DNA of 43,260 bases from Photobacterium aphoticum (lineage in GTDB: Bacteria; Pseudomonadota; Gammaproteobacteria; Enterobacterales; Vibrionaceae). The stretch lies in the NCBI RefSeq assembly GCF_001029435.1, contig NZ_LDOV01000045.1, forward strand, positions 1 through 43,260. Reading direction: 5' to 3'. Within the stretch, counting starts at the first letter, position 1; every line of letters begins with the position of its first letter. The position numbers were made by a program, and so were the translations under genes. Shown piece after piece: positions 16,428 to 24,267 of the stretch. The notes below the pieces were generated by a model, which saw nothing but the letters and a program-made list of their open reading frames with translations, searched no databases and was not told the origin of the DNA.

Positions 16428-17693
16428 TTAAACGAAGAAACCAAAGACACCGAAGATAAGCGTCGACACGGTGGCAATCATCAGGCCGACAGCTGACTCG
16501 TAAGGGATCAGCTTTAGGCGCTCTTTCATGTCCATGTGAACGGCACCGCCAGTCGCATGGAAGAAGCTGCCGTGAGGCATGTGGTCAAAAACAGTGGCAC
16601 CGGCGTGGATCATGGCCGCACCGGCCAGAGCTGGAACGCCCAATTCTAAAATGGTGTGGCTGAACACGCTGGCAGCTACAGCCGTACCCGCTGTGGTCGA
16701 CGCGGTTGCCAGAGACATCATCGCCCCTGAAATTGGTGCCAGCAGGTAAGACGGCAGACCAGAAGCAGTCAACACTTCGATCAAGCCTGTTTTCAGGCCA
16801 GAGTTGGCAATGATACCTGCCAGTGTCCCGGTACCCAGTAGCATGACCGCCACCGGCGCCATACGGGTCAGGCCGGAAACGGCAAAGTGGTTGGTGTCAC
16901 GGAAGCGACCCATCACGACCGCACCGACCAAGCCACCCAGAGGCAGGGCGATCAGTGGGTCAACGTTGATACCGGCGATAGGGCGTAGTGCCAGCAGGGC
17001 AATGGCAATCAATGGCGCAATAATCGCGGCACCGAACGATGGCAGACGGCTTTGGTCTACATTCACGACTTCGTGCTGCTGCACTTTGCTGCCACGGTTA
17101 ACCAGTTTTTTCGCCAGGAAGTAGGCAAACAGCATGCCGAATAAGCCCGGGATCACACCGGCTGCCATTACCGAGGTCAGTGGGACATTGAAAGCATCCG
17201 CCGCCGCAATGGCGTTCGGGTTCGGTGACATCACGTTACCGGCTTTACCACCGCCGACCATCGCCAGCAGGATCGCCATCTTGGACAGATCCGCACGGTG
17301 AGCAATCGCCAGTGCAATCGGCGCAACAGTGATCACGGCCACGTCAACGAAGACGCCCACCGCTGTTAAAATCATGGTGGCGACAGCCAGCGCAAACAGG
17401 GCGCGGGTTTCACCGACTTTTTTCACAATGGTTTCTGCAATCGAGGTGGCAGCGCCAGACTCAATCAACACGCCAGCCAGTACACCGGCTGCCAGAATAC
17501 GCAGTACGGCCGTGACAATGCCTTGGGCACCGCCGATCATCAGGTTTACGGTGTCCGTCAGGGACACGCCACCCACAATACCGCCGACAAGGGCACCAAT
17601 GATCATGCCGTAGGCTGGCGGGACTTTTCTGAGAATCAGACCGATGGCGACAACGAGCGCGGCTAAGGCGCCTAGAGTTGATACTTCTACCAT
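16428..17693 (-). CDS. GntP-family permease (probable glycerate or sugar-acid importer)
   Basis: This 421-residue inner-membrane protein belongs to the GntP/gluconate permease family, with about 12 hydrophobic segments and the family stretch MVGGGKAGNVMSPNPNAIAAADAF. Members carry gluconate, glycerate and related acids. Linkage to glycerate kinase and CdaR makes glycerate the best substrate guess. ATG 17693 is preferred to GTG 17705 because GTGGA lies seven bases upstream of the ATG, whereas the GTG has nothing upstream. The gene lies between cdaR (152-bp gap with a palindrome) and garK (10-bp gap). Confidence 0.88.
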   Translation of the reverse strand: MVEVSTLGALAALVVAIGLILRKVPPAYGMIIGALVGGIVGGVSLTDTVNLMIGGAQGIVTAVLRILAAGVLAGVLIESGAATSIAETIVKKVGETRALFALAVATMILTAVGVFVDVAVITVAPIALAIAHRADLSKMAILLAMVGGGKAGNVMSPNPNAIAAADAFNVPLTSVMAAGVIPGLFGMLFAYFLAKKLVNRGSKVQQHEVVNVDQSRLPSFGAAIIAPLIAIALLALRPIAGINVDPLIALPLGGLVGAVVMGRFRDTNHFAVSGLTRMAPVAVMLLGTGTLAGIIANSGLKTGLIEVLTASGLPSYLLAPISGAMMSLATASTTAGTAVAASVFSHTILELGVPALAGAAMIHAGATVFDHMPHGSFFHATGGAVHMDMKERLKLIPYESAVGLMIATVSTLIFGVFGFFV

Positions 17694-17813
17694 GTGTATA
17701 TCCACGTAAAGAGAAAATAAAAAGGAAATCGTGATTGGCGAGGAATGTACGGCAGAAAGGACGATTTAGCTTTAGGCAGGGTAACGAAAAATCATCACCC
17801 TGAGTGCAGTAAC

Positions 17814-17829
17814 TTGTGCATTTGCACAA
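17814..17829. promoter_or_regulatory. Candidate CdaR operator between cdaR and the permease gene
   Basis: TTGTGCA (17814-17820) and TGCACAA (17823-17829) are perfect 7-bp inverted arms around TT. The site lies 17 bp after the cdaR stop and 120 bp before the permease start. A diacid/glycerate-responsive activator acting here on the permease-kinase pair is the simple reading. Confidence 0.55.
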
Positions 17830-17845
17830 AAGAGCGGTTTTGGGC

Positions 17846-18982
17846 TTAGCAGCTCAATGCCAGATACAGACGGGTTTTGTCGGTTATGTTATTGAAATTT
17901 AAGTTAGTTATTTGCTCGATACGGTCAAGGCGATAACGCAGGGTATTACGGTGAATATAGAGCGCCTGACAGGTTTGAGCCAAGTCACAATTCTGTGCAA
18001 AAAATACCGACAAGGTTTTGAGTAAGGTCCCGCGCGGGTCGTGTTGTTGCAGTTTCAGCAACGGTGCGGTCAGTTGTTCATAACGCCACGGATCTTGTTT
18101 CAGGCCATGCAGCAATACCGGCAGCAGGTGATCCTGATAAAACAGCACGCTGTCATCACTGTGGGCACAGGCGAGGGTGGCTTGGGCGGTTTGAAAGGAG
18201 CGCGCCAAACCTTGCAAGCCGGGGAAGTATTCCCCCAGAGCGATACGCACGGAGAACTGGCTCTCTTTTTCCACCCGTTGCATCAGCTTGCTGACCCGCT
18301 TTTGCTCCAGCGTTTTAGACCAGCCATCGGCTTCGAGCGTGATGGGCTTGAGGACCACGATTTCATTCATCGAGACGGACACAATGCCCACCAGGTTGTC
18401 GCGTTCCGGAAATTCCAACAAATGCACCATGCGCTGCAAGTGTTCCAGCGACAGGGCTTCGCCGGCAGACGGGATCACTTTCACAATGGTGGCAATGCGC
18501 GGCTGCGCCAGATCTAAATCCAGCTTCTGGGCAATAGAGAGCAATTGGGCTTCGTTCAGCTCTGTCCCTTTGATGAGCTGCAACACCAACTCTTCCCGGT
18601 GACGCTTGTTCCATTGCACCTGCGACATCAGGGCTTCTTGTTCTACGATCAGTTCAGCGGTCATCTTGACCAGCTCACCGTAGTTACGTACCTGCTCCGG
18701 CTCACCGGAGATCCCGACGACGCCGATGGTTTGGTGTTGGAACACGATAGGCAGGTTGATCCCCGGTTTCACCCCTTTGAGTTGTAGAGCAGTGCCCGGA
18801 TCGATTTCGACCACCCGGTTATCGTTGAGTGCGAGGATCGCCCCTTCGTGACGCTGGTTTAAGCGGGAAGGATCGCCCGATCCGATGATCCGGCCGTGTT
18901 CGTCCATGACATTCACCGAGTGGTGGATGATTTTCATTGCTCGTTCGACGATTTGACGAGCGATGGTCGCATTGAGTTGCAT
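17846..18982 (-). CDS. cdaR: Sugar diacid regulator CdaR (PucR-type activator)
   Basis: CdaR activates glucarate, galactarate and glycerate genes in E. coli. The 378-residue protein has the N-terminal sugar-diacid recognition domain (MQLNATIARQIVERAMKIIHHSVNVMD, with NLPIVFQHQTIGVVGISG at about 90-110), a degenerate GGDEF-like middle, and a C-terminal PucR helix-turn-helix (LAQTCQALYIHRNTLRYRLDRIEQ). E. coli CdaR has 385. ATG 18982 gives the conserved MQLN start; twelve further residues from ATG 19018 would lack family support. The ribosome site is poor. It is followed on the same strand by the permease and kinase it probably controls. Confidence 0.92.
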   Translation of the reverse strand: MQLNATIARQIVERAMKIIHHSVNVMDEHGRIIGSGDPSRLNQRHEGAILALNDNRVVEIDPGTALQLKGVKPGINLPIVFQHQTIGVVGISGEPEQVRNYGELVKMTAELIVEQEALMSQVQWNKRHREELVLQLIKGTELNEAQLLSIAQKLDLDLAQPRIATIVKVIPSAGEALSLEHLQRMVHLLEFPERDNLVGIVSVSMNEIVVLKPITLEADGWSKTLEQKRVSKLMQRVEKESQFSVRIALGEYFPGLQGLARSFQTAQATLACAHSDDSVLFYQDHLLPVLLHGLKQDPWRYEQLTAPLLKLQQHDPRGTLLKTLSVFFAQNCDLAQTCQALYIHRNTLRYRLDRIEQITNLNFNNITDKTRLYLALSC

Positions 18983-19102
18983 TTTGGTGTCAGATCCTGA
19001 AAATGTGCGCTCCGGCACGGAGGGCGTGACAATAAGAGACGCCTTCTTTTTAGTTTACCATCATCGGGATCAAGATCACCGAGCGAAAACCAGAGGCGAA
19101 CG

Positions 19103-19471
19103 ATGGATTACGAGTTCAAGAAAAACACCCTTGATGGGACTTACCATGCCATCTTCTCAATGGGGCATGAAGCATTAGGCCGCTGGCTGGTGGAAGAAGT
19201 CGGCAAAGATTTTACCCGCATGGATGAGGTCGTGACCCAACTTGGTGCATTGAAAAACAGCACACAAGAATGGCGCTGGGTGGGGGATGAACTCACCTTG
19301 ATCCTGCAAGATAACGAAGCCTTGGTTCAAGCTAACTACCTGTTTTCTGAAGACGATACTGAATTAGAAGACAACATGGATTTTTATGATGAAGAAGCCA
19401 TGTCACTGTGTGGCTTTGAAGATCTGGCGTTGGTGATTGAGGCCTGGCGCGCGTTTGTAACCCGCTTTTAA
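19103..19471 (+). CDS. yacL: UPF0231 family protein YacL
   Basis: A 122-residue acidic protein of the YacL/UPF0231 family, with the start MDYEFKKNTLDGTYHA and the later NMDFYDEEAMSLCGFEDLA. No function is established. GAGG lies about eight bases before the ATG. In E. coli yacL directly follows acnB; here a 4.5-kb block on the opposite strand lies between them. The stop is followed by a terminator at 19537-19569. Confidence 0.93.
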   Translation: MDYEFKKNTLDGTYHAIFSMGHEALGRWLVEEVGKDFTRMDEVVTQLGALKNSTQEWRWVGDELTLILQDNEALVQANYLFSEDDTELEDNMDFYDEEAMSLCGFEDLALVIEAWRAFVTRF

Positions 19472-19536
19472 AGGTATACTCATAGGGAATTAGTTGCATT
19501 TGTGCCCACCGGAGGGGCATTTGCGTTAATTTAGTG

Positions 19537-19569
19537 AAAAGGCTGCACTGTCATGGTGCGGCCTTTTTT
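19537..19569 (+). terminator. Terminator after yacL, overlapping an NtrC-like box
   Basis: AAAAGGCTGCAC (19537-19548) pairs with GTGCGGCCTTTT (19556-19567), one T-G wobble, around a 7-base loop, with a short U run. The stem contains the NtrC-like dyad described separately. Confidence 0.85.
19544..19560. promoter_or_regulatory. Candidate NtrC-binding site for glnK-amtB
   Basis: TGCACTGTCATGGTGCG matches the NtrC consensus TGCACCAAAATGGTGCA at 12 of 17 positions, with both half-sites TGCAC and GGTGC intact. It is about 64 bp before the sigma-54 -24 element, a normal enhancer distance. A second, weaker 17-bp dyad (TGCCC...GGGCA) lies at 19503-19519, 41 bp away centre to centre. Confidence 0.6.
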
Positions 19570-19621
19570 CGTTTTGGTTTGTGAATCTTTTTAAGTTACT
19601 GAATTGTAAGTGTTTAAAAAG

Positions 19622-19638
19622 TTGGCACGTTGCTTGTT
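19622..19638 (+). promoter_or_regulatory. Sigma-54 promoter of glnK-amtB
   Basis: TTGGCACGTTGCTTGTT carries a perfect -24 element (TGGCACG) and a -12 element TTGT in place of TTGC, at the correct spacing. It lies 46 bp before glnK. glnK-amtB is a classic NtrC/sigma-54 target under nitrogen limitation. Confidence 0.72.
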
Positions 19639-19684
19639 TATTACTAACTTAGATTGAGATGGATTTCTCACAGAGGAGCAGGCA

Positions 19685-20023
19685 ATGAAAATCATTAACG
19701 CAATTATCAAACCATTTAAGTTAGATGATGTTCGTGAAGCATTGGCGGACGTCGGCATTGAAGGGATGACAGTGTCGGAAGTAAAAGGGTTCGGTCGTCA
19801 GAAAGGGCACACCGAATTGTATCGCGGGGCGGAATACCAAGTGGACTTTCTCCCGAAAGTGAAGCTGGAGATCGCCACCCAAGCCGACAACATGGATGCC
19901 GTGATTGAGGCCATCAGTAAAGCGGCACAAACTGGCAAAATCGGTGACGGCAAAATCTTCGTTTACGATCTTGAGCATGCGGTGCGGATCCGTACCGGTG
20001 AAACTGATCTAGAAGCCCTTTAA
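19685..20023 (+). CDS. glnK: PII nitrogen regulatory protein GlnK
   Basis: PII proteins sense 2-oxoglutarate, ATP/ADP and, through uridylylation, glutamine. The 112-residue protein is full length for the family. The T-loop carries Tyr51 (RGAEYQVDF), the uridylylation site, and the C-terminal signature GKIGDGKIFV is intact. Because it lies 24 bp before amtB it is better called GlnK than GlnB: GlnK binds and blocks AmtB when ammonium is plentiful. The sigma-54 and NtrC-like sites upstream fit nitrogen-limitation control. Confidence 0.95.
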   Translation: MKIINAIIKPFKLDDVREALADVGIEGMTVSEVKGFGRQKGHTELYRGAEYQVDFLPKVKLEIATQADNMDAVIEAISKAAQTGKIGDGKIFVYDLEHAVRIRTGETDLEAL

Positions 20024-20047
20024 CCCAAGGACAGAGGAGACAATATT

Positions 20048-21277
20048 ATGGAATTAGCAACCACTGTGACCGAGTTGCGCTATGCGCTGGACACCTTTTT
20101 CTTTTTAATTTCAGGCGCCTTGGTTATGTGGATGGCCGCCGGTTTCGCCATGCTGGAAGCGGGTTTGGTGCGTTCAAAGAACACCACGGAAATTCTGACC
20201 AAAAATATTTGCCTGTACGCGATTGCGTGTACCACCTTCTTACTGGTCGGATACAACATCATGTATGTCGATAATACCGAAGGCGGTTGGTTGCCTTCCA
20301 TTGGCGCCCTGATTGGCTCGCAAGCCGAAGGCGCGGATCACTCGCTGGAATCGGACTTCTTCTTCCAGGTGGTGTTTGTGGCAACGGCCATGTCGGTGGT
20401 ATCCGGTGCGGTGGCTGAGCGTATGAAGCTATGGGCGTTCCTGGTGTTCTCTGTAGTATTGACGGCCTTTATCTATCCGATGGAAGGGTACTGGACATGG
20501 GGCGGTGGCTTCCTGGCAGAAGCGGGCTTCAGTGACTTTGCCGGCTCAGGGATTGTACACATGGCCGGTGCGGCGGCGGCGTTAGCCGGGGTGCTGTTGC
20601 TGGGTGCACGTAAAGGTAAGTACGGTAAAAACGGTGCGATTTATCCTATCCCGGGTTCAAACATGCCATTGGCGACATTGGGTACCTTCATTCTGTGGTT
20701 TGGTTGGTTCGGGTTTAACGGTGGTTCGCAGTTGATGGTGTCGGATTTTGAAAACGCGACGGCGGTCGGTCAAATCTTCCTGAACACCAATGCGGCGGCG
20801 GCAGCGGGGGCAATTGCTGCGCTGGCAGTGTGTAAAACCACGTGGGGGAAAGCGGATTTAACCATGATCTTGAACGGTGCGCTGGCTGGTCTTGTGGCGA
20901 TTACCGCAGACCCATTGTCACCATCGCCATTGTCGGCCGTGATCATCGGTGTGGTTGCAGGGGCACTGGTTGTCTTTAGCATTGTGGGCTTGGACAAAAT
21001 TAAGATTGATGATCCGGTAGGGGCAATTTCGGTACACGGTGTATGTGGTTTCTTTGGCCTGATGGTGGTGCCACTGAACAATGCCGATGCGGCGTTCGGG
21101 ACACAGTTACTGGGTGCCGGTGTGATTTTCGCTTGGGTATTTGGTGCAAGCTTAGCGGTGTGGGCGGTGTTGAAGTACACCATTGGTATCCGTGTGACAG
21201 AAGAAGAAGAGCTGGCGGGGATGGATTTGCATGACTGTGGTATCGATGCCTATCCGGAGTTTGTTAGTGTGAAATAA
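20048..21277 (+). CDS. amtB: Ammonium transporter AmtB
   Basis: AmtB is a trimeric inner-membrane ammonium channel. The 409-residue protein shows about eleven hydrophobic helices. The pore twin histidines are His171 (IVHMAGA) and His330 (SVHGVCG). There is no obvious cleavable signal peptide, unlike E. coli AmtB, but the ELATTVTELRYALDTFFFLISGALVMW start is common in marine gamma-proteobacterial homologues. GAGGAG lies about nine bases before the ATG. Co-transcribed with glnK, and ended by a terminator 25 bp downstream. Confidence 0.96.
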   Translation: MELATTVTELRYALDTFFFLISGALVMWMAAGFAMLEAGLVRSKNTTEILTKNICLYAIACTTFLLVGYNIMYVDNTEGGWLPSIGALIGSQAEGADHSLESDFFFQVVFVATAMSVVSGAVAERMKLWAFLVFSVVLTAFIYPMEGYWTWGGGFLAEAGFSDFAGSGIVHMAGAAAALAGVLLLGARKGKYGKNGAIYPIPGSNMPLATLGTFILWFGWFGFNGGSQLMVSDFENATAVGQIFLNTNAAAAAGAIAALAVCKTTWGKADLTMILNGALAGLVAITADPLSPSPLSAVIIGVVAGALVVFSIVGLDKIKIDDPVGAISVHGVCGFFGLMVVPLNNADAAFGTQLLGAGVIFAWVFGASLAVWAVLKYTIGIRVTEEEELAGMDLHDCGIDAYPEFVSVK

Positions 21278-21302
21278 GTGACATAAGTATACAAAAAGTA
21301 AC

Positions 21303-21334
21303 AAAAAAACGTTGCCGAAAGGCAGCGTTTTTTT
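21303..21334 (+). terminator. Terminator after amtB
   Basis: AACGTTGCC and GGCAGCGTT (one T-G wobble) around GAAA, between an A run and seven T. It ends glnK-amtB before the fbpA promoter. Confidence 0.92.
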
Positions 21335-21354
21335 ATTTTTACTGTTATTGCATA

Positions 21355-21382
21355 TTGTGTTGCGCAAAGACTACAGTATAAT
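21355..21382 (+). promoter_or_regulatory. Sigma-70 promoter of fbpABC
   Basis: A perfect -10 TATAAT lies at 21377-21382, with TTGTGT at 21355-21360 as a weak -35 at 16-bp spacing. The start site would fall near 21389, inside or next to the Fur box. Confidence 0.6.
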
Positions 21383-21391
21383 TACAACAAT

Positions 21392-21410
21392 ATTGATAAC
21401 TATTATCATT
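21392..21410. promoter_or_regulatory. Fur box of fbpABC
   Basis: TGATAACTATTATCA (21394-21408) matches the 7-1-7 Fur consensus TGATAATnATTATCA at 13 of 14 defined positions. It overlaps the predicted start site of the fbpA promoter, the normal place for iron-dependent repression. Confidence 0.88.
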
Positions 21411-21443
21411 AAGTTTTACGTTTAGGGAAAGGGAAGGTAGCAA

Positions 21444-22457
21444 ATGAAAAAGCTGTTGGCATCGGCCATTCTTGCAGGTTTAGTGGCGCCACAGGCGGCC
21501 ATCGCGGCAGAAGAAGTGAATGTGTACTCTTACCGTCAACCGTTCTTGGTTGAGCCGATGTTCAAAGAGTTCACGGACGAAACCGGCATTAAAGTGAACG
21601 TGAAGTTCGCCAAAAAAGGTTTGGCAGAAAAGCTACAGCAAGAAGGGAAATACAGCCCGGCAGACGTGATCCTAACAACAGACATCAGCCGTTTGGTGGA
21701 ACTGTCTGACAAGCAACTGGTGCAACCGGTTGACAGCAAAATCATTGATGAAAACGTACCGGCACAGTACCGTGACAATGAAGATGAGTGGTTCGCGCTG
21801 ACATTGCGTGCGCGTAACGTGTACTCATCCCGTGATCGCATCGGCCACCTGCCGGCAGACTTTGATTACCTGGATCTGGCTAAACCTGAGTGGAAAGGCA
21901 AGATCTGTACGCGCTCAGGCAAGCACCCGTACAACGTTTCTCTGGTGTCTGCGATGATCGCCCACTACGGTGAAGCGGAAACCAAAACCTGGCTGGAAGG
22001 CCTGAAGTCGAACCTAGCGCGTAAGCCACAAGGTAATGACCGTGCACAGGTGAAAGCCGTGAAAGAAGGCCTGTGTGACTTAGCCATTGGTAACAGCTAC
22101 TACCTAGGCAAGATGGTTAACGATGACAAGCAAAAAGCGTGGGCGGAGTCGGTTTATATTGATTTCCCTGGGCAAAAAGCCCACGGCACACACGTGAACG
22201 TAAGTGGTATGGCGATGGCGAAATACGCGCCGAACAAAGCCAATGCACAGAAATTGATGGAGTTTCTGACGGGCACCACCGCACAGCAAATGTACGCAGA
22301 AGTGAACTACGAATACCCGGTGAAACCAGGCGTGAAGCGCTCGGATCTGGTCGCATCATGGGGTGATTTCACGGCGGATGATGTGTCACTGGACAAGTTG
22401 GCGCAGTACCACAACGCGGCGATTAAGCTGCTTGATGAAGTGAAGTTTGATCTGTAA
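21444..22457 (+). CDS. fbpA: Periplasmic ferric-iron-binding protein FbpA
   Basis: FbpA (FutA/AfuA family) captures Fe(III) in the periplasm for import by FbpBC. The 337-residue precursor has a signal peptide (MKKLLASAILAGLVAPQAAIAA, cut before EEVNV). The mature start VNVYSYRQPFLVEPMF and the tyrosine pair Tyr219-Tyr220 (GNSYYLGKM) are the iron-ligand landmarks of the family. It heads the fbpABC operon, preceded by a TATAAT promoter and a Fur box. A hairpin without a U run follows the stop and may keep downstream permease expression lower. Confidence 0.95.
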   Translation: MKKLLASAILAGLVAPQAAIAAEEVNVYSYRQPFLVEPMFKEFTDETGIKVNVKFAKKGLAEKLQQEGKYSPADVILTTDISRLVELSDKQLVQPVDSKIIDENVPAQYRDNEDEWFALTLRARNVYSSRDRIGHLPADFDYLDLAKPEWKGKICTRSGKHPYNVSLVSAMIAHYGEAETKTWLEGLKSNLARKPQGNDRAQVKAVKEGLCDLAIGNSYYLGKMVNDDKQKAWAESVYIDFPGQKAHGTHVNVSGMAMAKYAPNKANAQKLMEFLTGTTAQQMYAEVNYEYPVKPGVKRSDLVASWGDFTADDVSLDKLAQYHNAAIKLLDEVKFDL

Positions 22458-22467
22458 TAACACATAA

Positions 22468-22490
22468 AAATGGGGCGTTTCGCCCCATTT
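22468..22490 (+). other. Hairpin between fbpA and fbpB
   Basis: AAATGGGGCG (22468-22477) pairs with CGCCCCATTT (22481-22490). The U run is broken (ATTTATGCTTTAG), so it is at most a leaky terminator or an mRNA 3' stabiliser. Such structures after binding-protein genes often give a binding protein surplus over permease. Confidence 0.65.
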
Positions 22491-22611
22491 ATGCTTTAGT
22501 GGCGTCCTTTTTCCAATAATGTGTGGTAGTTTCCTCGTGAGCGGGTCCCGTTGTACGGCGACTTCGTCGAGAGAATAACGTTGTCTCCACTGTGTGTACG
22601 GTGGTTGTGTG

Positions 22612-24267
22612 ATGGCAAAAGGTACAAAGTTGTTAGCCATGAAAGAAAAGTTCACCTTCTGGCAAACCAGCGGTTGGGGGTTCTCCCTGCTGCTGGTTTT
22701 GCCGATCTTGGCCATTTTCCATACGGCCATTGGCCAGACGGACAGCGTGTTTGCCCATTTGATGCAAACCGTGATGGCCACCTATACCCTCAATACGGTG
22801 TTGCTGGTGTGCGGCACCTTGTTACTGGCGCTGCTGTTTGGCGTACCGTCAGCGTGGATCATGGCGATGTGCCGGATCCCCGGTGAGCGCGTGTTGCAAT
22901 GGTCTTTGGTGCTGCCGTTGGCGATGCCGGGCTATATCATCGGGTATATCTATACCGACTGGTTTGATTATGCCGGCCCGGTGCAAATTTTCCTGCGTGA
23001 TGTGTTTGGCTGGCAAAGCGTGCATGACTACTGGTTCCCGTCGATCCGTTCGTTAGGCGGCGCCTGCATCGTGTTGGCCTTGGTGCTGTACCCGTATGTG
23101 TATCTGCTCGCGCGCGCCGCGTTTATGGAGCAAAGTGCCAGCCTGCTGCAATCGGCTCGTTTGCTGCGTTGTTCGCCATGGGACAGCTTCCGCCGTATCT
23201 CGTTGCCGTTGGCGCGTCCGTCCATTGCGGTCGGCTTGTCGCTGGTGGCGATGGAAACCTTGGGCGATTTCGGTACCGTCAGCTATTTTGCCGTGAACAC
23301 GTTAACCACAGCGGTGTATGACACCTGGCTGGGCTATTCCAACCTCAATGCTGCCGCTAAAATCTCCGCCATTATGCTGTTGGTGATCTTCGTCTTGATC
23401 AGCGCCGAGCGTTTCAGTCGCCGTAAGCAAAAATTGTTTCAGCGTGAATTTGAGCATGGCGATGACATGCGTTACGTCTTAACCGGCGCCAAAAAATGGC
23501 TGGCACTGGGCTGGTGCTGGGGATTAGTGGCGGCGGCCTTTTTGTTCCCGCTCGGACAGCTGTCTTACTATGCGTGGCACTATTTTGCCGAGAGCTGGAC
23601 ACCGGAATTTGAACAATACAGCCTCAACAGCTTGGTGGTGTCCTTGCTGGCGGCGGTGGTGGCAGTAACGGTGGCCTTGGTGGTGAACTTCTACCGCCGT
23701 TTGGATTACCGTCACCGGAGTGTGGTGCCGCTGCGTATGGCCTCGCTGGGCTATGCGGTACCGGGCACAGTGTTGGCAATTGGTGTGATGATCCCGCTGA
23801 CCAAGGCGGATCACCTTATCAACGATGTGATGATCCACTTTGACTGGGGACGTCCAGGACTGATTTTGTCGGGCACCATGTTTGCGCTGATCTTTGCCTT
23901 TGTGGTGCGCTTTGCGGCGGTGGCGATTGGCAGCGTGGAAAGCAGCTTAGCCAAAATTCCGCCTTCGTTGGATATGGCGTCAAAAACCATGGGCTTTGCC
24001 GCCTTCCCGATGTTACGCCGCGTGCATTTTCCGTTGATCCGTCGAGGCTGCCTGATCGCCGGTTTGCTGGTGTTCATTGAGTCGATGAAAGAGCTCAATG
24101 CGGCCTTGCTGTTGCGTCCTTTTAATTTTGAAACGCTGGCGACGTATGTGTTTAACTTCGCGTCGGATGAGCAATTGGAGCTGGCCGCGTTGCCGGCCAT
24201 TCTATTGGTGATTGTTGGCCTGATCCCACTGGTCATGGTTAACCGTTCTTTGGAGCAAACCCACTGA
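22612..24267 (+). CDS. fbpB: Ferric iron ABC transporter permease FbpB
   Basis: FbpB forms the membrane channel of the FbpABC ferric iron importer. The 551-residue protein is a fused permease: two BPD-type halves, about 12 membrane helices, with EAA-type loops (LPLARPSIAVGLSLVAMETLGDFG and VHFPLIRRGCLIAGLLVFIESMKEL). ATG 22612 is preferred because GGTGG (22600-22604) is seven bases upstream; GTG 22594 and ATG 22639 are alternatives. The stop overlaps the fbpC start (TGATG), so the two are translationally coupled. Confidence 0.93.
   Translation: MAKGTKLLAMKEKFTFWQTSGWGFSLLLVLPILAIFHTAIGQTDSVFAHLMQTVMATYTLNTVLLVCGTLLLALLFGVPSAWIMAMCRIPGERVLQWSLVLPLAMPGYIIGYIYTDWFDYAGPVQIFLRDVFGWQSVHDYWFPSIRSLGGACIVLALVLYPYVYLLARAAFMEQSASLLQSARLLRCSPWDSFRRISLPLARPSIAVGLSLVAMETLGDFGTVSYFAVNTLTTAVYDTWLGYSNLNAAAKISAIMLLVIFVLISAERFSRRKQKLFQREFEHGDDMRYVLTGAKKWLALGWCWGLVAAAFLFPLGQLSYYAWHYFAESWTPEFEQYSLNSLVVSLLAAVVAVTVALVVNFYRRLDYRHRSVVPLRMASLGYAVPGTVLAIGVMIPLTKADHLINDVMIHFDWGRPGLILSGTMFALIFAFVVRFAAVAIGSVESSLAKIPPSLDMASKTMGFAAFPMLRRVHFPLIRRGCLIAGLLVFIESMKELNAALLLRPFNFETLATYVFNFASDEQLELAALPAILLVIVGLIPLVMVNRSLEQTH

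Noticed and set aside
18983..19102. Second copy of the CdaR-like operator upstream of cdaR
   Set aside because: A TGTGC...GCAC pair exists near 19004-19018 but with different spacing and incomplete arms.
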